A stretch of 64,000 nt of DNA from assembly GCF_030542965.1 (NCBI RefSeq), contig NZ_JAUAOA010000012.1, forward strand, positions 1 to 64,000. The letters are read 5' to 3'. The notes beneath the pieces were generated by a model that was not told the DNA's origin, did not search any database, and saw only the letters and a list, made by a program, of their open reading frames with translations. Numbering within the stretch: the stretch's first letter is position 1; each line of letters begins with the position of its first letter. The position numbers and the translations under genes were made by a program. The stretch is from Azotosporobacter soli. GTDB lineage: Bacteria; Bacillota; Negativicutes; SG130. This document shows, piece after piece, positions 39,524 to 48,742 of this stretch.

Positions 39524-40251
39524 ATTTCAAACAATTTTTGCAAGAAGAGGCGGCTAAGGCGGCGCTTGTGTTAGATGAAAAACAATTGGCGGGGTTCGAG
39601 CGTTATTTTCAACTGCTGGTGGAGTGGAATGAAAAAATGAACTTGACCGCGATCACGCAGGCCGATGAGGTAGCGCTGAAGCACATGATTGACTCACTGA
39701 CTTGCCTTGATCCGGACGTTTTTCTGCCTGGAGCGAGCGTGATCGATGTCGGAACCGGCGCCGGTTTTCCCGGCTTACCGCTGAAAATATATCGTGAGGA
39801 TTTGCAGCTGACCTTATTGGACAGTTTGCAAAAACGTCTTACCTTTTTAGCGACGGTTTTAGCAGAGGTCGGCATTGACGATGTCCGTTTAGTGCATCAT
39901 CGCGCCGAAGACGGCGCGCGGGATAAGAAATTGCGGGAAATGTTCCAGGTTGCGGTCTCCCGCGCTGTAGCGCGCTTGCCTGTACTTGTTGAGCTATGTC
40001 TGCCGTTCGTCAAGCCTGGCGGCTATTTTGTCGCTTTAAAGGGCGCACAGTATAAAGAGGAAATCGAAGAAGCGCAATACGCCATTTCTTTGCTGGGCGG
40101 CAAGCTGGAAAAAGTCCAGCCGGTTCAATTGCCGGGCTTAGAAGATATCCGGGCGGTCTTATATATACGCAAGATAAAGAAGACGGCGGCCACTTATCCC
40201 AGGAAGGCAGGCTTGCCGGAGAAAAAGCCTTTGCTGGGCGAAGGAAGTTAA
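39520..40251 (+). CDS. rsmG: 16S rRNA m7G527 methyltransferase RsmG
   Basis: This 243-residue Rossmann-fold enzyme methylates G527 of 16S rRNA with S-adenosylmethionine. The cofactor motif is [17 protein letters not shown] and the motif VSRAVARL is present. It starts at GTG within the mnmG stop (GTGA overlap). About 30 C-terminal residues are Lys/Pro-rich and beyond the core. Confidence 0.95.
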   Translation: MNFKQFLQEEAAKAALVLDEKQLAGFERYFQLLVEWNEKMNLTAITQADEVALKHMIDSLTCLDPDVFLPGASVIDVGTGAGFPGLPLKIYREDLQLTLLDSLQKRLTFLATVLAEVGIDDVRLVHHRAEDGARDKKLREMFQVAVSRAVARLPVLVELCLPFVKPGGYFVALKGAQYKEEIEEAQYAISLLGGKLEKVQPVQLPGLEDIRAVLYIRKIKKTAATYPRKAGLPEKKPLLGEGS

Positions 40252-40320
40252 CGCTTCTTTGCAGAATAAACGAAAGAGTGCGGGAAAGCGCCCCGCTTAT
40301 CGGAATAAGGCGGTGTAGGA

Positions 40321-41217
40321 ATGAAACGTTGGGCCCGATTACTTGGAATTGGTGGGACCGAGGGAGCTGAGGCAACGAATTTGTCTCCTGCCGAAATGAC
40401 GCTGACGGAAAAAGACGGCGCGCCGGACAGCCAATTGGTTGAAATAGAAACGATTAACGCCAATCCTTTCCAACCACGGAAAACGTTTAGCGAAGAAGCG
40501 TTGGCCGAGCTGTCCGCATCGATTCGCGAGTACGGCATTTTACAGCCTCTGATTGTACGCAGGCGGGAACAGGGCTATGAACTGGTAGCCGGGGAACGGC
40601 GTTTGCGTGCCTCTCTTTTGGCTGGCTTGACAGAGGTGCCGGTCTTGATTCGTGACTTTGACGACAAGGAAATGGCTGAACTGGCGATGATTGAAAATCT
40701 TCAGCGCGAAGATTTGCATTACCTGGAAGAAGCCGAAGGCTATCAATCGTTATTGCAGCATTTTTCTCTGACGCAGGAAGAATTGGCGAAGCGGATGGGC
40801 AAGAAGCAATCCACGATCGCGAATAAGCTGAGGATCTTGAAACTCTCTGCGCCGGTCAGAACGATCTTGGCCCGCGAAGGTCTGACGGAGCGCCATGCAC
40901 GCGCGCTGCTGAAGTTGGAAGATGATAATTTGCAGCAGGAAGTGCTGGATTTGATTTGTCAGCGGGGGCTGAACGTAAGAGCGTCGGAAGAGTTGATCGA
41001 AGAGTTTTTAGAGGATATTGCAAGTCAGGTGGAAGAAAAGAAAGCGCCGAAGCGTCAAATGGTTAAGATGGTTCGCGACGTGAGGATTTTCTTGAATACG
41101 ATCAATACGGTAGTCGGCGAGATGAAGAAAACCGGCTTTAAAGTGAAAGTAAAACAGGAACAGGATGAAGAGTACATCCATATCAATCTCAAAATCCCCA
41201 AAACAGGAAAGAAATAA
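40321..41217 (+). CDS. noc: nucleoid occlusion protein (ParB paralogue)
   Basis: This 298-residue ParB-family CTPase/DNA-binding protein lies after rsmG as in B. subtilis, while a second ParB follows parA at 48735-49667. Motifs are ANPFQPRKTF, LVAGERRLRAS and ENLQREDLHYLEEA, then a helix-turn-helix (TQEELAKRMGKKQSTIANKL). Noc inhibits septum assembly over the nucleoid. No Noc binding sites of the ATTTCCCGGGAAAT type were noticed here, so the call rests on gene order and sequence type. Confidence 0.88.
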   Translation: MKRWARLLGIGGTEGAEATNLSPAEMTLTEKDGAPDSQLVEIETINANPFQPRKTFSEEALAELSASIREYGILQPLIVRRREQGYELVAGERRLRASLLAGLTEVPVLIRDFDDKEMAELAMIENLQREDLHYLEEAEGYQSLLQHFSLTQEELAKRMGKKQSTIANKLRILKLSAPVRTILAREGLTERHARALLKLEDDNLQQEVLDLICQRGLNVRASEELIEEFLEDIASQVEEKKAPKRQMVKMVRDVRIFLNTINTVVGEMKKTGFKVKVKQEQDEEYIHINLKIPKTGKK

Positions 41218-41260
41218 AAAAAAGCCGTTTCAGATCTTGCATCTGAAACGGCTTTTTTTT
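41216..41260. terminator. bidirectional terminator
   Basis: A 20-bp perfect stem (41216-41235 with 41241-41260) with A- and T-runs of eight at its ends separates noc from the convergent repeat-protein gene. Confidence 0.93.
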
Positions 41261-44200
41261 AGTAGAGCAGCAGTTGTTTGATTTTCATATCGCCCGGTAA
41301 TGAGGAAATGCTTCCGTCTTGCAGCCAGCTGCCAATGGAAGAATCCTTCGTGACGTCCAGTTCGCACATCATACGCATGCTTTTTACGACCAGGAACGGA
41401 GTACCGTCGATAATGCGGATATCGCTGATCGCGTAATTGGAACGCACGTCTTCAACGCTGGAGCCGGGACCGATTTGTTTATCGGTTTTATAACGCGAGT
41501 CATAGATGTGAATGGTGGAAACCAACTTAATCTTCCCGTTCGACAATTCCATTTTCACGGCAGGTGTTTTTTTGCTGCTGTCGAGATAAAGTACCGCTAA
41601 GGTGGTTCGCTCGCCGTTGATAAGCTCCGTATTGATCAAGACATTGGAATATTTTTTCTGCAAGTCTTCTAAGGCCATGCCGATATTGATCGCGCCGGCC
41701 TTGCCGACTGTCAAAGAAAACTCATTAACCGGCTGGTTGGCGGTATTCGGGGCGCCGAACTTACCGGCAGGGAAACCTGGCGGTAACGTTGATCCTGCCG
41801 CTAGCGGCGGACGTGTTTCCGGCTGCAGATTCGGATCGGCTCCGGCGGCTTTTAAGAGTTCGGCAATTTTTGCCTCGCTTTTCCGGTAGGCGTCTGTTAA
41901 CGCCGTACGGCCAAACTTATCCTGGACATTCGGGTTGGCGCCCTGGTCGAGCAATAAGCGGACAATGCTCTCTGCACCGACGCTGGCTGCCTGCATCAAG
42001 GCGGTCCGCCCGATGTTATCCTGCAAGTTGGGATTGGCTCCTTCACCCAGCAAAAGTTGGACAATCTCCGGCTGTTTGTAAAAGGAGGCGGAAATCAAAG
42101 GCGTCCAACCGTCGCTTTTGCGCACAGCATTGACGTCCATTCCGGCGTCAATGAAGGCTTTCACCATTTCCTTATTGCCCTTGGCGGCAATCTGCACCAT
42201 ACTTTTTTCTTCGAAAGTGACGCCGAGGTTGACGATCTTATCTAAGGGCGACATCGAATCGGAAGCCAGCCTGGTCGAATGGTAGCCGAGGAAACCGCCG
42301 ATACTGGCAACGCTGATTAAACCGGCCATGACAAAGAGGACGCCGCGTTTGCTGAAAGCCATGCGCAAACGTTTTTTCCCTTTAAGCGGCGTGGCTGCCG
42401 CTGCTTCCGGCGTTTCTACGGCAGTGCCTTCTTCGGCTTCGGCAGGCGTTGTTTCGGCAGGTAAAGCCGGAGCCGTTTCGGCCTCGGCTGTCTTGGCATC
42501 GTCGGAAAATAAAGCGGCAAGCCAAAGGGAAAAGCGTTTCCAGACCGTTGGCTGAGCCGCCGTTTCGGCGCTGTTAGCCGCTGTCTTTTGCTCTGCCTCA
42601 TGCGAAGCGATTACATTATTGACAAGTTCTTTGATTTCCCAGTGGTCGATTTCTGGCGCCTCGTCCTTATCTTTAGAGACGGCAGTGCTCTCAAGGGGCT
42701 CGTCGAGCAGACTTTCGATTTCCGGCGCTTGTGCCGACGTTGTTTCAGCCGTTTCTTTTATAGGCTCCATCGTGGCGAGCAAAGCGGCAATATCGTCGGG
42801 ACTCATTTGTTTGTTGGGGTCAGCGGAAGCTTCATCTGCAGCAGGAGCTGTCGTTGCAATTTCGCGCTGCGCAGCCGGTTCTTCTTCCGGCGTTGCTTGT
42901 TTTGCTTCCGGTTCGGCTTCCATCGAAGCAAGGAGAGCGGCAATATCGTCCGGATTCATTTGCTTATTCGGGTCTTCCGCCGCGTTAGCGGAAGACGTAG
43001 TGGAAGAATCAACCATCGGGGCAGGCGGCTCTTCCGCGACAGGAGCAGGCGCTGCTGCTGCAGGTGTTTCCGGTTCCATCGAAGCGAGCAAAGCGGCAAT
43101 ATCATCGGGACTCATCGCTTTATTCGGGTCGACCGGCTCTTCCGCGACAGGGGCAGGTGCTGCCGCTGCAGGCGCTTCCGGTTCCATCGAGGCGAGCAAA
43201 GCCGCGATATCATCGGGGCTCATCGCTTTATTCGGGTCGACTGGCTCTTCCGCGACAGGAGCAGGTGCTGCCGCTGCAGGCGCTTCCGGTTCCATCGAGG
43301 CGAGCAAAGCCGCAATATCATCGGGACTCATCGCTTTATTCGGGTCAATCGGCTCTTCTGTCAGAGGGGCAGGAGCTGCTGCTGCAGGCTCTGCGGGAGC
43401 AGCAGGTGCTTCCGGTTCCATCGAAGCGAGCAAAGCTGCAATATCGTCCGGGCTCATCGCTTTATTCGGGTCGACTGGCTCTTCCGCCACAGGGGCAGGA
43501 GCTACTGCTGCAGGCTCTGCGGGAGCAGCAGGTGCTTCCGGTTCCATCGAGGCGAGCAAAGCCGCAATATCGTCGGGACTCATTGCTTTATTCGGATCGA
43601 CCGGTTCTTCTGCTACAGGAGCCGGCGTTGCTGCTGTAGGCTCTACGGGAGCTGCGGCAGATTCGGGTTCCATTGAGGCAAGCAGAGCGGCGATATCATC
43701 AGGACTCATCGCTTTGTTCGGATCGATTGGCTCTGCTACAGGAGCAGGGGTTGCCGCTGCTGCAGGCGCTTCCGGTTCCATCGAAGCAAGCAAAGAGGCG
43801 ATATCGTCAGGGCTCATCGCTTTATTCGGATCAATCGGTTCTGCTGCAGGGGCAGGAGCTTCCTGTGCTGCAGGAGCTTCCTGTGCTGCAGGTGCTTCCG
43901 GTTCCATAGAAGCAAGCAAGGCGGCGATATCATCGGGACTCATCGCCTTATTAGGGTCTACAGGTTCTGTTGCAGAAGCAGGTGCTGCTGCTGCAGGTGC
44001 TTCCGGTTCCATCGAGGCGAGAAAAGCCGCGATATCATCGGGGCTCATCGCTTTATTCGGGTCGACCGGTTCTTGTGCTGCGGGAGCAGGCGCTGTTGCT
44101 GCAGACGTTTCCGGTTCCATCGAAGCGAGCAAAGCGGCGATATCGTCGGGACTCATTGCTTTATTCGGATCGACCGGATCTTCCGTCACAGAAGCAGGTG

Positions 44201-44528
44201 CTGCTGCTGCAGGTGCTTCCGGTTCCATCGAGGCGAGCAAAGCGGCGATATCATCGGGACTCATCGCCTTATTAGGGTCTACCGGTTCTGCTGCAGGGAC
44301 AGGCGCAGGCGTTTCCGGTTCCATCGAAGCAAGCAAAGCTGCGATGTCGTCGGGAGTTAGCGCTTTGTTCGGATCATCGGTCGGGTTGCTTACCGAATTT
44401 TCGGCAGGCGAAAGCACCGGCTGTTGTTCAGATGAAACAGCCGGTGCAGCAATCGAGTTGTTTTGTGGCTGAGAAGACGCCTGCTTTTCGGATGCGGGCT
44501 CTTTTCGGTTTAATGTTTCGTCTGCCAT
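41259..44528 (-). CDS. membrane protein with 14 EIDALL-like repeats and ankyrin repeats
   Basis: This 1089-residue protein has three parts. Residues about 52-585 hold 14 copies of DPNKAMSPDDIAALLASMEP (varied), joined by Ala/Pro/Glu linkers of 12-35 residues. The core [LM]SPDDIAALL resembles the FliM/FliY N-terminal LSQDEIDALL, which binds phosphorylated CheY. One membrane helix follows (about 728-750) after a basic stretch (KGKKRLR), so the repeats should be cytoplasmic. Outside lie three to four ankyrin repeats (about 763-900; DGWTPLISASFYKQPEIVQL) and an unassigned C-terminal domain (about 905-1089). Function unknown; the repeats could cluster response regulators or another partner. Not recognised as a named protein. 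Confidence 0.85.
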   Translation of the reverse strand: MADETLNRKEPASEKQASSQPQNNSIAAPAVSSEQQPVLSPAENSVSNPTDDPNKALTPDDIAALLASMEPETPAPVPAAEPVDPNKAMSPDDIAALLASMEPEAPAAAAPASVTEDPVDPNKAMSPDDIAALLASMEPETSAATAPAPAAQEPVDPNKAMSPDDIAAFLASMEPEAPAAAAPASATEPVDPNKAMSPDDIAALLASMEPEAPAAQEAPAAQEAPAPAAEPIDPNKAMSPDDIASLLASMEPEAPAAAATPAPVAEPIDPNKAMSPDDIAALLASMEPESAAAPVEPTAATPAPVAEEPVDPNKAMSPDDIAALLASMEPEAPAAPAEPAAVAPAPVAEEPVDPNKAMSPDDIAALLASMEPEAPAAPAEPAAAAPAPLTEEPIDPNKAMSPDDIAALLASMEPEAPAAAAPAPVAEEPVDPNKAMSPDDIAALLASMEPEAPAAAAPAPVAEEPVDPNKAMSPDDIAALLASMEPETPAAAAPAPVAEEPPAPMVDSSTTSSANAAEDPNKQMNPDDIAALLASMEAEPEAKQATPEEEPAAQREIATTAPAADEASADPNKQMSPDDIAALLATMEPIKETAETTSAQAPEIESLLDEPLESTAVSKDKDEAPEIDHWEIKELVNNVIASHEAEQKTAANSAETAAQPTVWKRFSLWLAALFSDDAKTAEAETAPALPAETTPAEAEEGTAVETPEAAAATPLKGKKRLRMAFSKRGVLFVMAGLISVASIGGFLGYHSTRLASDSMSPLDKIVNLGVTFEEKSMVQIAAKGNKEMVKAFIDAGMDVNAVRKSDGWTPLISASFYKQPEIVQLLLGEGANPNLQDNIGRTALMQAASVGAESIVRLLLDQGANPNVQDKFGRTALTDAYRKSEAKIAELLKAAGADPNLQPETRPPLAAGSTLPPGFPAGKFGAPNTANQPVNEFSLTVGKAGAINIGMALEDLQKKYSNVLINTELINGERTTLAVLYLDSSKKTPAVKMELSNGKIKLVSTIHIYDSRYKTDKQIGPGSSVEDVRSNYAISDIRIIDGTPFLVVKSMRMMCELDVTKDSSIGSWLQDGSISSLPGDMKIKQLLLY
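42765..44376 (-). repeat. 14-unit coding tandem repeat
   Basis: The DPNK...SPDDIAALLASME units recur about every 105-130 bases. The central units are almost identical in DNA as well as protein, while the first (ALTPDD) and the last two (QMNPDD, QMSPDD) have diverged. This pattern points to recent expansion or homogenisation in the middle of the array. Confidence 0.92.
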
Positions 44529-44661
44529 GGAATAGTCCCCTTTTTATTACACAATGATAATGAAAGATCGCTCAGTAATATTTCTGGTAAAATTCCAGTT
44601 TCATCAGCAAAAACCCTGCTGATCTTTTGAGTTTTTTTCTGAAATTAATTAAAAAATAGTT

Positions 44662-44699
44662 AAAAAATAACAAAACAGAAGAAAGCCTTCTGTTTTGTT
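44662..44699 (-). terminator. metH terminator
   Basis: On the minus strand AACAAAACAGAAG pairs with CTTCTGTTTTGTT and is followed by ATTTTTTA. Confidence 0.88.
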
Positions 44700-44723
44700 A
44701 TTGTAAAGCAGGAAGAGAGCGCC

Positions 44724-47105
44724 TTATTTATTTTCTTTCATAAAGGATTTTGCAAGCGTGACGGCGTCAACTCCATTGGCGGCAAAACAGTCGGCGGCTG
44801 CGGCGAGCGCATATTCTTTCGTTAAAACGGCGCCGCCGACAATCGTGTAGGGTGAAAGACCGGCTTCTTTGATGGCGGCGATGGTTTCGTCGATCTTAGT
44901 CATTGTCGTAGTCATCAGCGCACAGAGACCGACAATATCCGGTTTATGAATGCGTACGGCTTCGACGATGCAATCGGGAGCGACATCTTTGCCAAGATCG
45001 ATAACTTTAAAACCGTTGTTTTCCAATAAGGCGGCCACGATGTTTTTGCCAAGATCATGAATGTCGCCTTTAACGGTTGCAATAACAACGGTTCCAAGAT
45101 AGGTTTCCGCTTCAGCGGGCAAGTGTTTTTTTAGCGTTAGAAAAGCGCTGCGCATGGTTTCTGCTGCAAGGAGTACCTGTGGTAAGAAGCAGCGTCCTGC
45201 GCCAAAAGCAATACCTATCTCGTTCATCGCGGCGGTAAGCGCGTTGTCCGTGATGACGAGCGAGGAAAAGCCTTCTTGAAGCGCCTGTTCGACCAGCGGT
45301 ATGACGCTTTCTTTTTCGCCCTGCAGGACGGCTGACTTGATCTGGCCAAGCGTATCAAGCGTTAAAGCGGCGGATTTTGCTTCAAGCGGTGCGCTGTTCG
45401 GCGCATACAGTAAACTGTATTGTTGCCCGCAAGGGTCTTCGCCGCGCAGCGCTGCAGCGGCCGCCAGCGTTTCTTTCATTCTTTCGTCGTAGGGGTTAAG
45501 AATGGGCGCATCCAGGCCTGCTTCAAGCGCCATGGCGCAAAAAGCGGCGTTGACGATCGGGCGCTGCGGCAGACCAAAGGAGACATTGCTGAGTCCCATT
45601 GTGCTCGGATAACCTAGTTCTTGGCGGTATAAGCGCAGTGTTGCCAGTGTTTCGAGTGCGGCATTTTGTTCCGCTGCCGTGGTTAAAACGAGGGCGTCAA
45701 GCAAGAAGTCATTCGGCTTGAGCCCCGCAGCAAAAGCGGCTGCGATAATTTGTCGCGCACACTGAAGACGCTCGGCGGCGGTGCGCGGAACGCCTTTGTC
45801 GGAAAGCGGCAGGCAAAGGATCGCTGCGCCGTATTTTTTCGCCAAAGGAAGAAAGCTTGCCAAACGTTCGCTTTCGGCGCTTACGGAATTGATTAAAGCG
45901 CGTCCGGGATAGGCTTTCAATGCACATTCCAGCGCAGCGGCATCGGTTGTATCAATAACCAGAGGAACGTCGACCAACATGGATAATTCATGAAATACGG
46001 TTGTCATCGCGGCTGCTTGATCAATTCCCGGAACGCCCATATTGACATCCAATATTTTTGCTCCGGCGGCGACTTGTCCTAAGGCTTCTTTCTTGACGCC
46101 GATAAAGTTGCCTGCTTTGATTTCGGCAGCCATCGCTTTGCGTCCGGTCGGATTGATGCGTTCGCCGATCAGCGCAAGAGGCTGTTTACTGCCGATATGC
46201 ACCGTTCGGGTGCGACTGGTCAGGGCGAGATCAAAACGGCGCTGACGCGCTTGCCGTGTGACGGAGACATGCAGCAAAGCTGTTTTGACTGCTTGAATAT
46301 GAGCTGGCGTGGTGCCGCAACAGCCGCCGATATAGGAGGCTCCGGCAGCGGCAAGCTTAGGCGCCCATTCGGCCATTTCCGCAGGCGTCATGGGGAATAC
46401 GGTTTCGCCGTGAATCAGTTCCGGCATGCCCGCATTTGGCTGCACACTGATCGGCGTTTGCGCATGAAGGGCTAATTGTTCAATGACTTGCAGCAGCTGC
46501 GCAGGGCCCAGGGAACAGTTTGCGCCGATGACATCGGCGCCTAACGCGCTCAACACGATCGCTGCCGTCTCAGGATCCGTACCGGTTATCGTCCTGCCGT
46601 CCGCGCCAAAAGAAAGCTGACAGATTACCGGTTTCGTCGTCACCGTTTTTGCCGCAATCAAAGCGGCGCGCATTTCTTGAAGATCGATAATCGTTTCAAT
46701 AATGATCATATCGACATCGGCTGCGACAAGTGCGCGGATCTGTTCTTGAAAGACGTCAACGGCAGTGTCGAAGTTCAAATCGCCTAGCGGTTCCAATAGT
46801 TTTCCTGTCGGCCCGACTGAGCCGGCGATTTTAGTGTGCGGTGCGCAGGCGGCGCGCGCGGCTTTCACGGCCGCTTCATTTAGCGTCGCGACTTGATCGG
46901 CCAGCCCGTAATGTTCAAGCTTGATGCGATTGGCGCCAAACGTATTCGTCTCAATGATATCAGCGCCGTTTGCAATATAAGTCTGGTGGATCTTGCTGAT
47001 TGCGGCAGGATTTTCGAGATTCCACAATTCCGGACAATAACCGGCGGGCAATCCGGCGGCTTGCAGCATCGTTCCCATGGCTCCATCAAATACAGATACC
47101 TTCAA
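44724..47105 (-). CDS. metH: B12-dependent methionine synthase lacking the activation domain
   Basis: The 793 residues contain the homocysteine-binding barrel (1-290; DGAMGTML, zinc ligands in GANCSLGP and GGCCGTTP), the pterin-binding methyltetrahydrofolate barrel (about 305-560; GERINPTGRK), the B12 cap (about 580-665) and the B12 Rossmann domain (about 670-793; KGDIHDLGKNI with the lower-ligand His). It transfers methyl from methyltetrahydrofolate to homocysteine. The S-adenosylmethionine-binding reactivation domain found in E. coli MetH is absent, but a separate gene upstream encodes it. It starts with TTG overlapping the upstream stop (TTGA). Confidence 0.93.
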   Translation of the reverse strand: MKVSVFDGAMGTMLQAAGLPAGYCPELWNLENPAAISKIHQTYIANGADIIETNTFGANRIKLEHYGLADQVATLNEAAVKAARAACAPHTKIAGSVGPTGKLLEPLGDLNFDTAVDVFQEQIRALVAADVDMIIIETIIDLQEMRAALIAAKTVTTKPVICQLSFGADGRTITGTDPETAAIVLSALGADVIGANCSLGPAQLLQVIEQLALHAQTPISVQPNAGMPELIHGETVFPMTPAEMAEWAPKLAAAGASYIGGCCGTTPAHIQAVKTALLHVSVTRQARQRRFDLALTSRTRTVHIGSKQPLALIGERINPTGRKAMAAEIKAGNFIGVKKEALGQVAAGAKILDVNMGVPGIDQAAAMTTVFHELSMLVDVPLVIDTTDAAALECALKAYPGRALINSVSAESERLASFLPLAKKYGAAILCLPLSDKGVPRTAAERLQCARQIIAAAFAAGLKPNDFLLDALVLTTAAEQNAALETLATLRLYRQELGYPSTMGLSNVSFGLPQRPIVNAAFCAMALEAGLDAPILNPYDERMKETLAAAAALRGEDPCGQQYSLLYAPNSAPLEAKSAALTLDTLGQIKSAVLQGEKESVIPLVEQALQEGFSSLVITDNALTAAMNEIGIAFGAGRCFLPQVLLAAETMRSAFLTLKKHLPAEAETYLGTVVIATVKGDIHDLGKNIVAALLENNGFKVIDLGKDVAPDCIVEAVRIHKPDIVGLCALMTTTMTKIDETIAAIKEAGLSPYTIVGGAVLTKEYALAAAADCFAANGVDAVTLAKSFMKENK

Positions 47106-47794
47106 TTTGTTTCATCCTTTCTTTTCTCTCTGCGGGAGAGACAGTTAGTAAGAGAGCAGGTGCTGCAAGTGCTATTGGACTGCAGCTTTTGCTGGCGATA
47201 GGTCGGCTGAAGACCAATGACCGCGGTAACGGATTTGCGCGGCAGCAACATGCAGGATTCAGTTGACGTAATATTAACCTGACCGGCGTTTGCTAAGCGC
47301 AGTATTTCAGGCTGAAACCGAATATCCCAGTTACCATAACCTGGGCTGAAACGTCGCGTGCAAATAAAGCCTTTTTGTGCATATTGTTGGCGGATAAAAG
47401 CTTCCAGCTGGTCGGCTGCCGCTTCAACAGCGGTTGTTCCGGCGGCATCAAGCAATAAGGCATGGCTGTAGGAACCCTGGGCAAAATAATGTTCGGAGGT
47501 TTTTTCTAAAAGTTCGCCAATGGTGACTGCCAAAACGACAACATGCTGGCTTGCTTGCAAGTGGCGTTTAATGCTAGTGGCGGTCAGTTCTATTTTTCTC
47601 TCAGCCAGGATCGTCGAAGTGGCAGAATCATAAGGGAATATTTCCCATGAACTTTTCGCTTCCGCGAGTAGACGGCCTTCCTGAACGGCGGCTGTAATCG
47701 CTGCAGGAGGAAAATTGTGCGCTTCCTTCATTCCGGCATACCGTTGAACTTCTGCTGCGGACAAGGACTGCAAGGACGGGTTGTAAATCGGCAC
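47102..47794 (-). CDS. stand-alone MetH activation-domain protein
   Basis: This 230-residue protein matches the reactivation domain of MetH: the AdoMet-binding stretch RRFSPGYGNWDI and the motif MLLPRKSVTAVIGL. It ends in a Cys cluster (CSTCSLTNC) common to the stand-alone form. It should reductively remethylate the inactive cob(II)alamin of the downstream MetH. GTG 47794 is seven bases after GGAGGAGG; the longer frame to 47857 has no ribosome site. The stop overlaps metH by four bases. Confidence 0.88.
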   Translation of the reverse strand: MPIYNPSLQSLSAAEVQRYAGMKEAHNFPPAAITAAVQEGRLLAEAKSSWEIFPYDSATSTILAERKIELTATSIKRHLQASQHVVVLAVTIGELLEKTSEHYFAQGSYSHALLLDAAGTTAVEAAADQLEAFIRQQYAQKGFICTRRFSPGYGNWDIRFQPEILRLANAGQVNITSTESCMLLPRKSVTAVIGLQPTYRQQKLQSNSTCSTCSLTNCLSRREKRKDETN

Positions 47795-47980
47795 ACGAAC
47801 ACCTCCTCCGTAAAGCGTGTTTCTGCCTAAAATATCATAATTTTGTATATTACGCAAGTATTTGCGCTGTTTTTATACGCTTATATTAATAAGGAAATGA
47901 TTTTGCAAATATACGGGAGTAGAATATTGTTGTATAATGAGAAAAGAAGTTTTGAATATGCAGGACATGAGGTGAGGATT

Positions 47981-48742
47981 TTGGGGAAAGTCATTGCGAT
48001 CGCCAACCAAAAAGGCGGCGTCGGCAAGACTACGACAGCGGTAAACTTAAGTGCTTGTATCGCTGAATTAGGGAAAAAAGTACTCCTATTGGATCTCGAT
48101 CCGCAGGGGAATACCAGCAGCGGATTAGGCGTCAACAAGAAGCTGCTTGAGAGAAGTATCTATGACGTTTTGGTAAATGATGTTCCGGCGGAGAGCGCTG
48201 TTTGCGATACGGAACTTGCCAACTTGCAACTTTTACCGACGACCATTCAATTAGCTGGAGCTGAAATTGAGCTGGTTTCTGTTATTTCACGTGAAACAAA
48301 ATTAAAACGGGCATTGGATAAAATACGTTTCGAGTATGATTATGTGATTATCGATTGTCCGCCTTCGCTCGGGTTATTAACAATCAACGCGCTGACGGCG
48401 GCGAATTCGGTGCTTGTACCGATTCAGTGCGAATTTTACGCGTTAGAAGGATTGACGCAGTTGATGAGTACCATCTCGCTTGTGCAGCGCAATCTGAACC
48501 CGGCACTGACTTTGGAAGGCGTCGTGTTGACCATGTTTGACGCCCGGACGAATCTTTCAATTCAGGTAGTGGATGAAGTGAAGAATCATTTCCGTCATAA
48601 AGTGTATCAGACGATCATTCCGCGCAATGTGCGTTTGAGTGAAGCTCCGAGTCACGGAAAACCGGTTATTACATATGATCCTAAATCAAAAGGCGCCGAA
48701 GTGTATTTTGAGTTAGCGCAGGAGGTTGTGGGTGATGAATAA
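47981..48742 (+). CDS. parA: chromosome partitioning ATPase ParA/Soj
   Basis: This 253-residue deviant-Walker ATPase drives origin segregation with ParB and regulates DnaA in Bacillus. The P-loop is NQKGGVGKTTTAVNL, followed by LLLDLDPQGNTSSGLG. TTG 47981 is supported by GAGGTGAGG upstream and family alignment; the open frame extends 46 codons further without support. A parS-like site lies in the gene at 48283-48298. An extended -10 TGTATAAT is at 47931-47938. Confidence 0.96.
   Translation: MGKVIAIANQKGGVGKTTTAVNLSACIAELGKKVLLLDLDPQGNTSSGLGVNKKLLERSIYDVLVNDVPAESAVCDTELANLQLLPTTIQLAGAEIELVSVISRETKLKRALDKIRFEYDYVIIDCPPSLGLLTINALTAANSVLVPIQCEFYALEGLTQLMSTISLVQRNLNPALTLEGVVLTMFDARTNLSIQVVDEVKNHFRHKVYQTIIPRNVRLSEAPSHGKPVITYDPKSKGAEVYFELAQEVVGDE
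48283..48298. promoter_or_regulatory. parS site 1 (inside parA)
   Basis: TATTTCACGTGAAACA matches the 16-base parS consensus TGTTTCACGTGAAACA at 15 of 16 positions. Confidence 0.85.

Noticed and set aside
42765-44376. CRISPR-like periodic repeat
   Set aside because: The periodicity is in-frame coding repetition with diverged codons and no palindromic repeats or unique spacers; no cas genes are present.
42619-44472. A 617-codon open frame on the plus strand opposite the repeat protein, and other long frames there
   Set aside because: It is a by-product of the repetitive, Ala/Pro/Glu-rich gene on the minus strand: translation gives Ser/Ala/Gly-rich repeats, with no ribosome site or family motif.
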